From: Solihabitans fulvus
Lineage (GTDB): Bacteria; Actinomycetota; Actinomycetes; Mycobacteriales; Pseudonocardiaceae
Assembly (NCBI RefSeq): GCF_008386585.1
Contig: NZ_VUOB01000075.1
Coordinates: forward strand, 94,893-158,892
DNA: 64,000 nt
Direction of reading: 5' to 3'
The translations under genes were made by a program, and so were the position numbers. Positions 51,242-60,685 of the stretch are shown here, piece after piece (the first letter of the stretch is position 1; each line of letters begins with the position of its first letter). The notes beneath the pieces were generated by a model. The model did not search any database. It saw only the letters and a program-made list of their open reading frames with translations, and was not told where the DNA came from.

Positions 51242-52387
51242 TCAGGGTGACGGCCAGCTGGCAGGCCGCACGACGTCAGCTGTTGGCACGGCGGGAACAT
51301 CGGCGTTGGTGACGACGACCAGCTCCGTCCGGCCGGCGCGCTCCCGCCACTGGCCGCCGGCAAGGGGGAGCGTCGCCACCGTGGGGATCGGGCCCGCCGG
51401 GAAGTCGATCGGTCCGACGATGGTGTCCAACCGCGTGCGTCGCAACGCCTGCACGACCTGGTCGGGGTCGGTCGGGTCGTGCGCCACGGTCAGCACGTGC
51501 ACGGCGACCTCGACCAGCGCGTGCGCCAGACCAAGCGGCTGCGACCACGGCAGGCCCGTGCCGCGTTGGTAGTCCGCCGCGAGTTCCTCGCCGGTGTGGT
51601 CGCTCAATGACGCTCGGTAGGGATGTCGCGGCGTCCACGCGACGACCGTGCCGATGTCGGCGACGCCGGCCGCCTTCGCGCCGAACGGGTAGGCCAGCCA
51701 GCGGGAGCAGGTGATCAGGCGCGGCCGGAAGCCTCGACTCGACGCGGCCTCGGCGAACGCGGCCAGATCCGCCGCGGTGGCGGCGCTGGTGACCACGTCG
51801 ACTCCGGCCGACCGGAACGCCTCGACATGCGGCCCGAAGTCCACGCTGCCCTCCCGGTAGCCGCCGGGATCCAGCACGCGGTGTCCCCGCGAGGCGACGA
51901 GCGGGAGGAAGCCGTGGGACGGGTCGCGCAGCGCGGTGCCCTGGGGGCCGTCGTTCCAGACGACGCCGACCAGCGCGGTGCCGACCGCGGCCTCCCAGAG
52001 CTGCGCGAACGCGCTGGCGATTCCGTCGAGGCCCCAGCACATGTGGTGGGCGAAGTGCGCGGGCTGCCGGCGCGCCCGGTGAAAGACCTGCCACGGCAGC
52101 GTTGTCGACAGGCACGGCACCGCCAGCTCCTCACACGCCCGCGCGACGGCCGGCAGCACCTGGGTGCCGCCGAGCGTGAGCACCATGCTCACCCGCTCGT
52201 CGCGCACCAGGCGCCGGACCGCGTGCCGCGCGCCTTCCGGCGTGGACCGGCTGTCCGCGACGATGAAGCTGACGCCCCTCCGCCGCGCCTGCCCGCGCAC
52301 GATGTCCAGGACAAAGGTCAGGGGCTCGCCCAGCTGTCGAAGCCGGCCGGTGCACGGCAGCACGACGCCGACCAACACGTTGCCCAT
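51242..52387 (-). CDS. Type I periplasmic-binding-fold protein without signal peptide
   Basis: This 381-residue protein has the type I solute-binding fold of Liv-type ABC receptors (VLVGVVLPCTGRLRQLGE, VSMVLTLGGTQVLPAVARAC, and VDVVTSAATAADLAAF). It has no signal peptide or lipobox from the ATG at 52387, and the upstream frame is not hydrophobic either. No transporter genes adjoin it. It may be a cytoplasmic ligand sensor or a stray receptor. It converges with the exported gene at 51226. Confidence 0.75.
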   Translation of the reverse strand: MGNVLVGVVLPCTGRLRQLGEPLTFVLDIVRGQARRRGVSFIVADSRSTPEGARHAVRRLVRDERVSMVLTLGGTQVLPAVARACEELAVPCLSTTLPWQVFHRARRQPAHFAHHMCWGLDGIASAFAQLWEAAVGTALVGVVWNDGPQGTALRDPSHGFLPLVASRGHRVLDPGGYREGSVDFGPHVEAFRSAGVDVVTSAATAADLAAFAEAASSRGFRPRLITCSRWLAYPFGAKAAGVADIGTVVAWTPRHPYRASLSDHTGEELAADYQRGTGLPWSQPLGLAHALVEVAVHVLTVAHDPTDPDQVVQALRRTRLDTIVGPIDFPAGPIPTVATLPLAGGQWRERAGRTELVVVTNADVPAVPTADVVRPASWPSP

Positions 52388-52779
52388 GTGGCGGTACCTT
52401 GCCGCACCCCCGGTCGGCGACCGCCGAGGAACGCCGCCCGTACCCACGAAGGGGTGACCGCCGGGTCCGTGGCGCCGCGCAGGGACCGAGGCGGCTGCGC
52501 GGCGAGCTGATCGACGGCAGGAACCCGGTCGGCCGCGCTGAATTCTCTTCGCGTGGTGCGGGCGACCGATGGTTATTGTCGCCGCCCGCGAGTCAGGGGC
52601 CTGGAAAAGGGTGACCAAGGTACTCGATGGAGTGGTTTGTTGCGTCGCTGTCTGTGCCGGTTGTGCGCCCCTGACCTGCTGGTTTTGTGCTGCGTCGCAG
52701 CGTGGAAATAGCGTGGAGTTGATCATTCCTTATCGTGTCGAATGGCGTGCTGATCGGGTCTAAGTAATATCCCGGGTTT
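52388..52779. promoter_or_regulatory. Divergent intergenic region before the lytic transglycosylase gene
   Basis: This 392 bp gap has no intact gene. An imperfect hairpin (52557-52565 with 52577-52588) and an AT-richer block around 52690-52775 are the notable features. Cell-wall hydrolase genes in actinobacteria can carry c-di-AMP riboswitches, but I do not see a convincing match here. Confidence 0.35.
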
Positions 52780-54132
52780 GTGACATCAGGGATGACGAGC
52801 AGGCGGTCGAAGCCCACCGACGGCAGTCGCCGCCGAACGGCGGGAACCTGTGTGGCGGCGGCGTTGTTGGTCGCGGGCGCCGTCGCCTCGGGCCAGCCGA
52901 GCCAGGTGCGGGGCAACGCGGCCCCGAGCCACCCGCTGGGGGTCGACCAACTGCTGACGCCACCGCCGTATCACGCCGTCCGGCCGGCGGAGCCGCTGCC
53001 GGCCGGGCCGCAGGGCACCGGTCCTGGACTGGGTTCCGCGCCGACGGCGCAACCGATCGCGGTGTCGACGCACACCCCGACCGGACCCGCGAGCGTCGCG
53101 GCGACGGACCTCCCCGCCACGGCGCTGGACGCCTACACCAATGCCGCCGCGGTCATGGCGAAGCACAATCCCGCCTGCGGGCTGTCGTGGTCGATCCTGG
53201 CCGGCATCGGCCAGGTCGAGTCCAACCACGGTCGGTTCGGCGGCGCGGCGCTCGGCGCGGACGGGTATCCGAGCAAACCCATCAGGGGCATCGCGCTGGA
53301 CGGTCGGCCCGGCGTCGCGTTGATCCCGGCCATCGACGGCGGCAGGTGGACCGGCGACCCGGTGTTCGATCGGGCCGTCGGCCCGATGCAGTTCCTCACG
53401 TCGACCTGGCGGTCCGTCGCCGCCGACGGCAACGGCGACGGGCGCGCCGATCCGAACAACATCTACGACGCGGCGCTCGGCGCGGCGAACTACCTGTGTG
53501 CCGGCGGCGGCGACCTGCGCACCGATCCGGGGGCCCGCGCGGCGGTGTTCCGCTACAACCACGCCGAGTCCTACGTGACCATGGTGCTCACGCTCGCGCG
53601 CGACTACGAGCACGGCGTTGCCCCGACCGTGCCGGAGAACCCGGTCGGCGACGTGTCCGCGCCCGCCGACGTCGCCGACCTGCCGCCGGCCTCGGTCACC
53701 GACGTCGACCAGCAGCCGCCCGCCGCCGCCCCCGCGCAACCCGCGGCGTCGCAGGCGCAGCCCGCCGCCGAGCACGACACGCGGCCGGTCCCCGCCGACC
53801 GACCTGCCCTCGCCGCACCGGTGGTCGGGGCCGCTGAGGCGTCCGCGGCCGCCGCGCCGTCCGCACCGGCGGCGGGCGGGCTGACGGCCGAGGGCATCGA
53901 CGATGTCGTCCACGACGCGATCTGCGCCATGGCCGCCACCATGCCCGGACCCGTTGACCAGGCGGTCGATGCGGCCACGGCCGCGGTGCTGCGTCAGCAC
54001 GGTGTGCGCCGCGCCAAGCCCGTGACCGGCGTGACCTGCCACCCCGCCGGGCACTCCGCACCCCCGCAGGGGCACGCCTCCGCTGCGCCGCCACGCCAAC
54101 AGCCGGAAGCCTCACCGACGACCACGAGGTGA
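52780..54132 (+). CDS. Exported lytic murein transglycosylase
   Basis: This 450-residue protein has an N-terminal membrane or signal segment (CVAAALLVAGAVASG) and a lytic transglycosylase domain at about 110-290: LSWSILAGIGQVESNHGRFG with the catalytic Glu, RAVGPMQFLTSTW, NIYDAALGAANYLCAGG and FRYNHAESYVTMVL. A long Pro/Ala-rich tail follows. It cleaves peptidoglycan glycan strands. The start may be GTG 52780 or ATG 52792. Confidence 0.87.
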   Translation: MTSGMTSRRSKPTDGSRRRTAGTCVAAALLVAGAVASGQPSQVRGNAAPSHPLGVDQLLTPPPYHAVRPAEPLPAGPQGTGPGLGSAPTAQPIAVSTHTPTGPASVAATDLPATALDAYTNAAAVMAKHNPACGLSWSILAGIGQVESNHGRFGGAALGADGYPSKPIRGIALDGRPGVALIPAIDGGRWTGDPVFDRAVGPMQFLTSTWRSVAADGNGDGRADPNNIYDAALGAANYLCAGGGDLRTDPGARAAVFRYNHAESYVTMVLTLARDYEHGVAPTVPENPVGDVSAPADVADLPPASVTDVDQQPPAAAPAQPAASQAQPAAEHDTRPVPADRPALAAPVVGAAEASAAAAPSAPAAGGLTAEGIDDVVHDAICAMAATMPGPVDQAVDAATAAVLRQHGVRRAKPVTGVTCHPAGHSAPPQGHASAAPPRQQPEASPTTTR

Positions 54133-54344
54133 GGGCGCGCCCCCACAGGCGTTGACCGGTCCGGATACCACGGAACTGGTGGGAATTCCACTGTGGACAG
54201 CGGGAGATGGTCGGCATGCCGGGCGGTGGTGACGCGCTGACCACGCCAGGACCGTGCGACAGCACACGAAGGCGTCCCGTAACGGGCCAACTTTTGCACA
54301 CGGTCGAGTGACTGTGTTTGTCCCGCCGTCGTCGCAACGTTGCG

Positions 54345-56141
54345 ATGTGCGCCATGACCACTTTCTTTTCACCGACGCTGGGGCGCCGCGGCTTTCTCGG
54401 CGCCGCGGTCGCCGCCGGTGCGGCGCTGGCCGTCCCCGGCACGGCGCACGCGCTGGCGCCGGCCGCCTCGGCGGACGGCACCAGCCACGAACTCGCCCGC
54501 GAGATGCTCCAGGTCGGCGCGGACGATGAGGACCTCAAGCTCGCGTACCTGAAGATCCTCATCGACACCGGCCTGCGTAGGACGACGACGCCGAAGAAGG
54601 TCCTGGTGGTCGGGGCGGGCATCGCCGGTCTCGTCGCGGCCAGGCTGTTGCGCGATGCCGGGCACGACGTCACGATCCTGGAGGCCAACGCCAACCGGAT
54701 CGGCGGCAGGATCAAGACCTTCCGCGGTGTGTTCTCGGACAAGGCGCTGCACGCCGAGGCGGGGGCGATGCGGCTGCCCGACGACCACCCGATGGTGCTG
54801 GCGTTGGCCGACAAGCTGGGCATCCGACGGCGGTTGTTCTACAACGCGGACGTGGCTCCCGGCGCGCAGCCGGTCGGCCCGGTTCCTCCGGTGGTGTACC
54901 GGTCGTTCACCGGCGAGTCGTGGACCAACGGCGCGCCCGTGGCCTTCACCGCGCCAGCGGCCACCAACCGCACCCTCATCCGGGTCAACGGCCTGATGGT
55001 GACGCGGGCCCAGTACGCGACCGCTCCCGGCGAGGTGAACGAGTCGTTCGGCTCGGCGCGAAGCTCCGGCGCGGCCGCGTCGCTGGACGCCGCGTTCGCG
55101 CCCGTGACGGTCGCGTCGACGGGCCCGATCGCCGATCGGATCCGGGCGTGGGCCACGCTGCTGCACACCTACGACGACTACTCCACCCACCGATACCTGG
55201 TGGAGCAGGCGGGTTGGAGCCTGGCCGACCTCGAGGCCGCCGGCACGCTGGAGAACCTGACCTCGCGGCTGCACCAGTCGTTGTTCCCCACCCTGATGGA
55301 CCACGCCACGATCAACCCCGCCTCCCGGTACTGGGAGTTGGAGAACGGCACGGCGTCCCTGACCGACGCGTTGGCCGCACAGCTCGACGGCGTCATCCGC
55401 CAGAACCGGAGGATGACCGCGCTCACCCAGACCGACTCGGGCGTGCGAATCGAGACCATCACCGAGTCCGGCGCCGAGGACGGTTCCGACGGCGGGCCGC
55501 AGGCACCGACGGAGACCTTCGAGGGCGACTACGCGATCATCACCATTCCCCTGACCGCCCAACGGTTCTGCGAGTTCACGCCGCCGCTGTCCTACCCGAA
55601 GCGGCGCGCGACGATGGCCCTGCACTACGACTCGGCGACCAAGGTGTTGCTGGAGTTCAGGACCCGGTTCTGGGAGCGCGACTCGCCGGGGTTCACCGGA
55701 TTCACCGGGGGCGGGTGCGTGTCCGACAGCCCCAACCGGTTCACCTACTTCCCCTCGCACAGCCCGGAGGGATCTCCCGGCGGCGTGGTACTGGCCTCCT
55801 ACACCTGGTCGGACGACGCCATGCGGTGGGACTCGCTGACCGACGACGAGCGGTACGCCTTCGCGCTGAAGAACCTGGCCGCCATGTTCGGCCAGCAGGT
55901 GTACTCGGAGTTCACGGGCGTCGGCGCGACCCAGTCCTGGGCGCGAAACCGTTACGCCCTAGGCGAGGCGGCCATCGTCACTCCCGGGCAGCTGCACGAG
56001 TACCACCCGGCCACCCGCACCGTCGAGCGCCGGGTGCACTTCGCCGGAGAGCACACCAGCCTGAAGCCGGCCTGGATCGAGGGCGCGCTGGAAAGCGCGG
56101 TGCGCACGGCCGTGGAGATCCACGGTCGACCGCAGGGCTGA
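54345..56141 (+). CDS. Tat-exported flavin L-amino-acid oxidase / monoamine oxidase
   Basis: This 598-residue protein has a Tat signal (GRRGFLGAAVAAGAALAVPG). The mature enzyme has the FAD-binding motif VLVVGAGIAGLVAARLL, LEANANRIGGRI and a C-terminal HFAGEHTSLKPAWIEGALES, all features of L-amino-acid or monoamine oxidases. It would oxidise amino acids outside the membrane and make hydrogen peroxide. The ATG at 54345 is chosen; 54354 is also possible. The next gene starts 4 bp after its stop. Confidence 0.9.
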   Translation: MCAMTTFFSPTLGRRGFLGAAVAAGAALAVPGTAHALAPAASADGTSHELAREMLQVGADDEDLKLAYLKILIDTGLRRTTTPKKVLVVGAGIAGLVAARLLRDAGHDVTILEANANRIGGRIKTFRGVFSDKALHAEAGAMRLPDDHPMVLALADKLGIRRRLFYNADVAPGAQPVGPVPPVVYRSFTGESWTNGAPVAFTAPAATNRTLIRVNGLMVTRAQYATAPGEVNESFGSARSSGAAASLDAAFAPVTVASTGPIADRIRAWATLLHTYDDYSTHRYLVEQAGWSLADLEAAGTLENLTSRLHQSLFPTLMDHATINPASRYWELENGTASLTDALAAQLDGVIRQNRRMTALTQTDSGVRIETITESGAEDGSDGGPQAPTETFEGDYAIITIPLTAQRFCEFTPPLSYPKRRATMALHYDSATKVLLEFRTRFWERDSPGFTGFTGGGCVSDSPNRFTYFPSHSPEGSPGGVVLASYTWSDDAMRWDSLTDDERYAFALKNLAAMFGQQVYSEFTGVGATQSWARNRYALGEAAIVTPGQLHEYHPATRTVERRVHFAGEHTSLKPAWIEGALESAVRTAVEIHGRPQG

Positions 56142-56145
56142 CCGG

Positions 56146-56901
56146 ATGCCTGTCGCACTACTGGTCCTCTTCGGTGCGGTGATCCTGAGCGTGAGCGGCA
56201 CGCTGCTCATCCACAGGTGCAGTCGCGAGAGGAGTTTCGACCACAACGCGTTGATCGGCTACTTCCTGAGCGCGGTCGGCGCCTTCTACTCCTTCCTCCT
56301 CGCCTTCGTCGTGGTCAGCGCGTGGTCGAACATGAACGCGACCCAGAACAACATCTACGACGAGGCGAGTGCCCTGCCCGGCATCTACTACGACTCCACG
56401 GTGTTTCCGGAGGACCAGCAGAAGGGGTTGCAGAAGGGGGTGATCGACTACGCGCAGCTCGTCATCAGCGACGAGTGGCCCGCCATGGGCAAGGGCGGCT
56501 CCAGCGCGAAGGTCGACGCCGTCGCCGGCACACTGCGGAAAAGTGTCCTCAGCGTGCAGCCGCAGAACGCCCAGCAGCAGGCCCTGTACAGCGTGATGTT
56601 GGGCCATTTAAGCAAACTGAACTCGGACCGCCGTTGGCGACTGAACCGGGCCCAGCCCGCCATCCCGCCGATGTTCTGGGCCGCGCTGGTCGGCGGGGGC
56701 GTCGCGGTCGGTATCGTGCCGATGTTCTTCCACGCCCGACGGCGAATGCTGCACGCGGCGCTGATGGCGACACTGAACCTCATGGTCGCCGCGTCGCTGC
56801 TCCTTGCGCACGGCATGGACCAGCCGTTCGCCGGGATCATCCAGGTTGAGCCGGACGCGTTCCGGCTCGCCCTGGTGCAGATGGGGCAACACGGTCCCTA
56901 G
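56146..56901 (+). CDS. DUF4239-family membrane protein
   Basis: This 251-residue membrane protein has helices at the N-terminus (VALLVLFGAVILSVSGTLL), after it (IGYFLSAVGAFYSFLLAFV) and in the C-terminal third (MFWAALVGGGVAVGIVPMFF, ALMATLNLMVAASLLLA). The central soluble region matches the bestrophin-like DUF4239 family. Function unknown. It is cotranscribed with the oxidase by spacing, and its 3' end overlaps the convergent next gene by 4 bp. Confidence 0.82.
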   Translation: MPVALLVLFGAVILSVSGTLLIHRCSRERSFDHNALIGYFLSAVGAFYSFLLAFVVVSAWSNMNATQNNIYDEASALPGIYYDSTVFPEDQQKGLQKGVIDYAQLVISDEWPAMGKGGSSAKVDAVAGTLRKSVLSVQPQNAQQQALYSVMLGHLSKLNSDRRWRLNRAQPAIPPMFWAALVGGGVAVGIVPMFFHARRRMLHAALMATLNLMVAASLLLAHGMDQPFAGIIQVEPDAFRLALVQMGQHGP

Positions 56902-57497
56902 CCGGTGTCGACGCCTGCCAGGTCGAGCAGGCGGCACATGTCGTGAAAGCCTTCCAGACACGCGTCGTGGACGGCTCGGTGGCGGCCTGACGTCCGGGCG
57001 AACAGCAGCAGAAAGTACGGGTCGATGGCGTCCGGATCGTCGATGCTCGCCTCCACGGTCTCGCCGCTGGCCGGGTTCTCGAACCGGCAGTGGTCGCCGT
57101 GCAGGTGGACGTCCCACGTCCCGTCAAGGGCCCGGACTTCGTCGGGATACTCGGCGCCGCGGTCGTGGGCGGGCAGCACCTCGGCGCGCAACCGGGCGAC
57201 CAGCGATCCGGACACCTGCCGGAACTCGGCGATCAGCCTGTCCAGCGCTGGACGGAGTTCCCGCGCCTCCTCCTCGGCGACGAGTCGGAGCACCGTGAGC
57301 CCCGGTCCGCCACCGGCAACCGTCGGTGAGGCGATGACCACCAGGTCAGCGGGGAGGGCGGTCCGCAGCGCCCGCGCCGCCGCGGTCACGGCCGGCATGT
57401 CCGCGGCGGGGTCGACGTGGACGACCAACCGGTGCCCGCGCGTGACTTGCCGGCGGATGTCCGCCGGCTCGGGCCCGTTCGACGATGTCGGTTCCAC
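56898..57497 (-). CDS. Protein of unknown function
   Basis: This 199-residue protein is soluble. The N-terminal half (HRLVVHVDPAADMPAVTAAA) looks like an alpha/beta domain, and the C-terminal half has WDVHLHGDHCRFENPASG and YFLLLFARTSGRHRAVHDAC. I do not recognise the family. It converges with the DUF4239 gene and lies upstream of the peptide ABC genes in the opposite direction of reading. Confidence 0.6.
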   Translation of the reverse strand: MEPTSSNGPEPADIRRQVTRGHRLVVHVDPAADMPAVTAAARALRTALPADLVVIASPTVAGGGPGLTVLRLVAEEEARELRPALDRLIAEFRQVSGSLVARLRAEVLPAHDRGAEYPDEVRALDGTWDVHLHGDHCRFENPASGETVEASIDDPDAIDPYFLLLFARTSGRHRAVHDACLEGFHDMCRLLDLAGVDTG

Positions 57498-57551
57498 GCC
57501 AGGAGACTAGGTGATCTGTGCCAACGGACTAGTTCCTGCCTTCCGGTGTGC

Positions 57552-58577
57552 TCAGGCCGCGGCCGGTAGTGGCTCGGCGAAATGGCAGGCGACCAGGTGT
57601 TGTCCGGTGGCGGTCGGCACGGGCAGCAGCGGCGGCTCGGTCGTGCCGCAGATCGCCTGTGCGCTCGGGCATCGCGTGCGGAAGCGGCAGCCCGACGGCG
57701 GGTCCACCGGGGTCGGCACGTCCCCGGACAACCGGATTCGGTTGCGGCCCTGCGCCTCGCCGTCCCCGGTTCCCAGGTCGGGTTCGGGGACGGCCGACAG
57801 GAGTGCCTTGGTGTAGGGGTGGCGCGGGTCGCCGTACAGCTCGGCGCGGTCGGCCAGCTCCACGATCCTGCCCAGGTACATCACCGCGACGCGGTGCGAG
57901 AAGTGCCTGACGATGGCCAGGTCGTGGGCGATGAACAGGAACGCGATACCCAGGTCCCGCTGCACCTGTTGCAGCAGGTTGACGATCTGCGCCTGGATCG
58001 ACACGTCCAGGGCGGACACCGGCTCGTCGGCCACGATCAGCTTCGGTTCAAGGGCAAGCGCCCTGGCTATGCCGATGCGCTGCCGCTGTCCACCGGAAAA
58101 CTCGTGCGGGAAACGGTTGTAGTGCTCGGGATTGAGCCCGACCGTGGCCAGCAGCTCGCGCACGCGGGCGCGGCGGGCGCTGGCCGTGCCGGTTCGGCGG
58201 ATGGCGAGCGGCGCGCCGACGATCGTGCCGACGGTCTGCCTGGGGTTCAGCGAGGAGTACGGGTCCTGGAAGATCATCTGGATCTCGGCGCGCACGGGCG
58301 CCAGCTCGCGGCGGGAGGCGTGCGCGATGTCCTCGCCCCGGTAGCGCACCGCGCCACCGGTCGGCTCCAGCAGCCGCGCCACCAGCCGGCCGGTGGTCGA
58401 CTTGCCGCAGCCGGACTCGCCGACCAGCCCGAGACTGCGGCCGGCCTCGATGCTGAAGTCCACGCCGTCCACCGCTCGGACCGCGCCGGTGCGCCGCGTC
58501 AGCAGGCCGCCGCGGATCGGGAAGTGCTTGTGCAGCCCCGCCACCTCAAGCAGGGGCGCGGTGTGGTGCTCGGGCAT
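57552..58577 (-). CDS. Oligopeptide/dipeptide ABC transporter ATPase (OppF/DppF-like)
   Basis: This 341-residue ATPase has Walker A GESGCGKSTTG, signature FSGGQRQRIGIARAL, Walker B LIVADEPVSALD and the C-terminal oligopeptide extension with a Cys-rich CRFRTRCPSAQAIC that can hold an iron-sulfur cluster. It is the last gene of the operon. Confidence 0.93.
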   Translation of the reverse strand: MPEHHTAPLLEVAGLHKHFPIRGGLLTRRTGAVRAVDGVDFSIEAGRSLGLVGESGCGKSTTGRLVARLLEPTGGAVRYRGEDIAHASRRELAPVRAEIQMIFQDPYSSLNPRQTVGTIVGAPLAIRRTGTASARRARVRELLATVGLNPEHYNRFPHEFSGGQRQRIGIARALALEPKLIVADEPVSALDVSIQAQIVNLLQQVQRDLGIAFLFIAHDLAIVRHFSHRVAVMYLGRIVELADRAELYGDPRHPYTKALLSAVPEPDLGTGDGEAQGRNRIRLSGDVPTPVDPPSGCRFRTRCPSAQAICGTTEPPLLPVPTATGQHLVACHFAEPLPAAA

Positions 58578-58598
58578 CGGGTAACTCCCGGTGGGTCG

Positions 58599-59630
58599 CT
58601 ATGGCTGGAGGTGTTGCTGGGCAAGGACTTCGCGCGGTTCCTCAGGCAGGTGGCACGCGGCGGCGTGGCCGACTTCGGCCAGTGCCGGCCGGCGGGTGAC
58701 GCAGTCGTCGCCGGGCACGCGCTCGCGGTGCGCGCACCTCGGGTGGAACGGGCAGCCGGCCGGCACCGCGAGCAGGCTCGGCGGGCTGCCGGGGATGGGC
58801 ACCAGGGGTTCGTCGACGTCGCTGTGCAGGCGCGGCACCGACCGCAGCAGCCCCTCGGTGTAGGGGTGGCGCGGCCTGGTCAGCACCTGCTGGGTGGCGC
58901 CGTGCTCCACGGCGCGGCCCGCGTACATGACCAGGACCTCGTGCGCGGTGTTCGCCACGACGCCGAGATCGTGCGTGATCAGGATGATCGCCGTGTCGAA
59001 CTCCCGTTGCAGGTCGCCGAGCAGGTCCAGGATCTGCGCCTGCACCGTGACGTCGAGCGCGGTCGTCGGCTCGTCGGCGATGAGCAGATCGGGGTCGCAC
59101 ACCAGGGACATGGCGATCATCGCCCGCTGCCGCATGCCGCCGGAGAACTCGTGCGGGTAGTCGTCCGCGCGCCGACCCGGCGCCGCGATGCCGACGCGGC
59201 CGAGCAGGTCGACCGCGCGGGCGCGGGCGGCCGACCTACTGGCCCCGGTGTGCCTGCGGTAGGTCTCGGCGATCTGCGCGCCGATCGTGTAATACGGCGA
59301 GAGCGCGGTCAGCGGGTCCTGGAAGATCATCGCAATTCTGTTGCCGCGCAGGGACTGTAGTTGTTTCTCGGTGGCGTCGATCAGCTCGGTTCCGTCGAAG
59401 GTGACCCGTCCGGTGACCGTGGTGCGGGATCGGTCGTGCATGCCGAGGACGGCCAGGCTCGTCACGCTCTTTCCCGAGCCGGACTCGCCGACGATGCCCA
59501 GCGTCTGTCCGCGCCGAAGGTCGAAGGACAGGCCGTCGACGGCGCGCACGACGCCGTCCTCGGTGGCGAACCGCACCTGAAGGTCGCGGACCGAGAGAAA
59601 AGGTCCACTCTGGACTGACGGAGGCGTCAC
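58599..59630 (-). CDS. Oligopeptide/dipeptide ABC transporter ATPase (OppD/DppD-like)
   Basis: This 343-residue ATPase has Walker A GESGSGKSVTSLA, signature FSGGMRQRAMIAMSL, Walker B LLIADEPTTALD and the same type of C-terminal extension (CPFHPRCAHRERVPGDDC). It pairs with the ATPase encoded 21 bp downstream. Confidence 0.93.
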   Translation of the reverse strand: MTPPSVQSGPFLSVRDLQVRFATEDGVVRAVDGLSFDLRRGQTLGIVGESGSGKSVTSLAVLGMHDRSRTTVTGRVTFDGTELIDATEKQLQSLRGNRIAMIFQDPLTALSPYYTIGAQIAETYRRHTGASRSAARARAVDLLGRVGIAAPGRRADDYPHEFSGGMRQRAMIAMSLVCDPDLLIADEPTTALDVTVQAQILDLLGDLQREFDTAIILITHDLGVVANTAHEVLVMYAGRAVEHGATQQVLTRPRHPYTEGLLRSVPRLHSDVDEPLVPIPGSPPSLLAVPAGCPFHPRCAHRERVPGDDCVTRRPALAEVGHAAACHLPEEPREVLAQQHLQP

Positions 59631-59655
59631 GAGTTGCTCCTGGCGGAAGGGCGGC

Positions 59656-60633
59656 TCACCGCAGCCGGACCCTGGGGTCGATGACGGCGTAGCAGGCGTC
59701 GACGGCGATGCTGGCCAGGACCATGGCAGTGGCGGCGACCAGCACCGTGCCCATGATCATCGGCAGGTCGGAGTTGGCCACCGAGTCGACGGCCAGCTTG
59801 CCGATCCCGTGGATGTTGAAGGTGGTCTCGGTGATCAGCGCGCCACCGAGGAACAGCCCGAGGTCGATGCCGAACGTGGTGACCACCGGCGTCATCGCGC
59901 CGCGCCAGGCGTGCCTGATGTACACGCCCCAGGAGGACAGTCCCTTGGCGCGCGCGGTCCGCACGTAGTCCTCGCCGAGCGTGTCCACCATCGACGAGCG
60001 GGTGTAGCGGGCGTAGGTCGCCGCGTTGACCACGGTCAGCGTGATCCACGGCAGGACCATGCCGCCGAACCACGCGCCTGGCGCGGCGAACGGCGAGGTG
60101 TAGCCGGGCTGCGGCAGCCACTGGAGCTCGTCGACCAGGAGGTAGCGGGCGATGATCCCGAAGAAGTAGATCTGCACCGACGCCCCGACCAGGCAGGCGG
60201 CCATGCTGACCTTGTCGACCGTCTTTCCCCGGCGCAGCGCCGCGATCAGGCCGAGGCCGACACCCACGGTCAGCATCAGCGCCGCCGCGCCCAACGCCAC
60301 GGAAAGCGTTGCGGGGAAACGGTTCAGCAGGGTGTCAAGGACCGGCTGGTGGTTGACGAAGGAGAAGCCGAGGCACGGCGCGGAGCACCACTGCCCGTCG
60401 AAGTCCCTGCCGGCGAAGATGCCGGTGAGGAAAGACCAGTACTGCTCCGGCAGCGGCCGGTCGATGCCGAGGTTGTGGTGGATGGTCGCGAGCAGCTCGG
60501 GTGTGCAGCCCTTGCCGCAGGACAGTCTTGCCGGGTCCGAGGGCAGGGCGAAGAACAGGAAGAAGGTCACGGCGCTGATCACGAACAGGATCAGGACCGC
60601 GCCGAGCACCCGCCGGACGAGGAAGCGGAGCAC
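59656..60633 (-). CDS. Peptide ABC transporter permease (DppB/OppB-like)
   Basis: This 325-residue permease has six helices and the DppB-type EAA-like loop (RYTRSSMVDTLGEDYVRTARAKG). An inserted periplasmic segment near residues 40-90 contains three to four cysteines (SCGKGC, WCSAPC). It follows the binding-protein gene by 52 bp, with a 12-bp hairpin between. Confidence 0.92.
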   Translation of the reverse strand: MLRFLVRRVLGAVLILFVISAVTFFLFFALPSDPARLSCGKGCTPELLATIHHNLGIDRPLPEQYWSFLTGIFAGRDFDGQWCSAPCLGFSFVNHQPVLDTLLNRFPATLSVALGAAALMLTVGVGLGLIAALRRGKTVDKVSMAACLVGASVQIYFFGIIARYLLVDELQWLPQPGYTSPFAAPGAWFGGMVLPWITLTVVNAATYARYTRSSMVDTLGEDYVRTARAKGLSSWGVYIRHAWRGAMTPVVTTFGIDLGLFLGGALITETTFNIHGIGKLAVDSVANSDLPMIMGTVLVAATAMVLASIAVDACYAVIDPRVRLR

Positions 60634-60650
60634 GTTGCCTCCAAGGGCTG

Positions 60651-60677
60651 GGACGGCCGGGCGGTGCCCGGCCGTCC
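60651..60677. terminator. Intra-operon 12-bp hairpin
   Basis: Arms 60651-60662 and 60666-60677 pair over 12 bp with a 3-nt loop, just after the binding-protein stop codon. It may protect the upstream mRNA or partly terminate transcription, so that the binding protein is made in excess of the permease. Confidence 0.65.
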
Positions 60678-60685
60678 GGCGGCGG

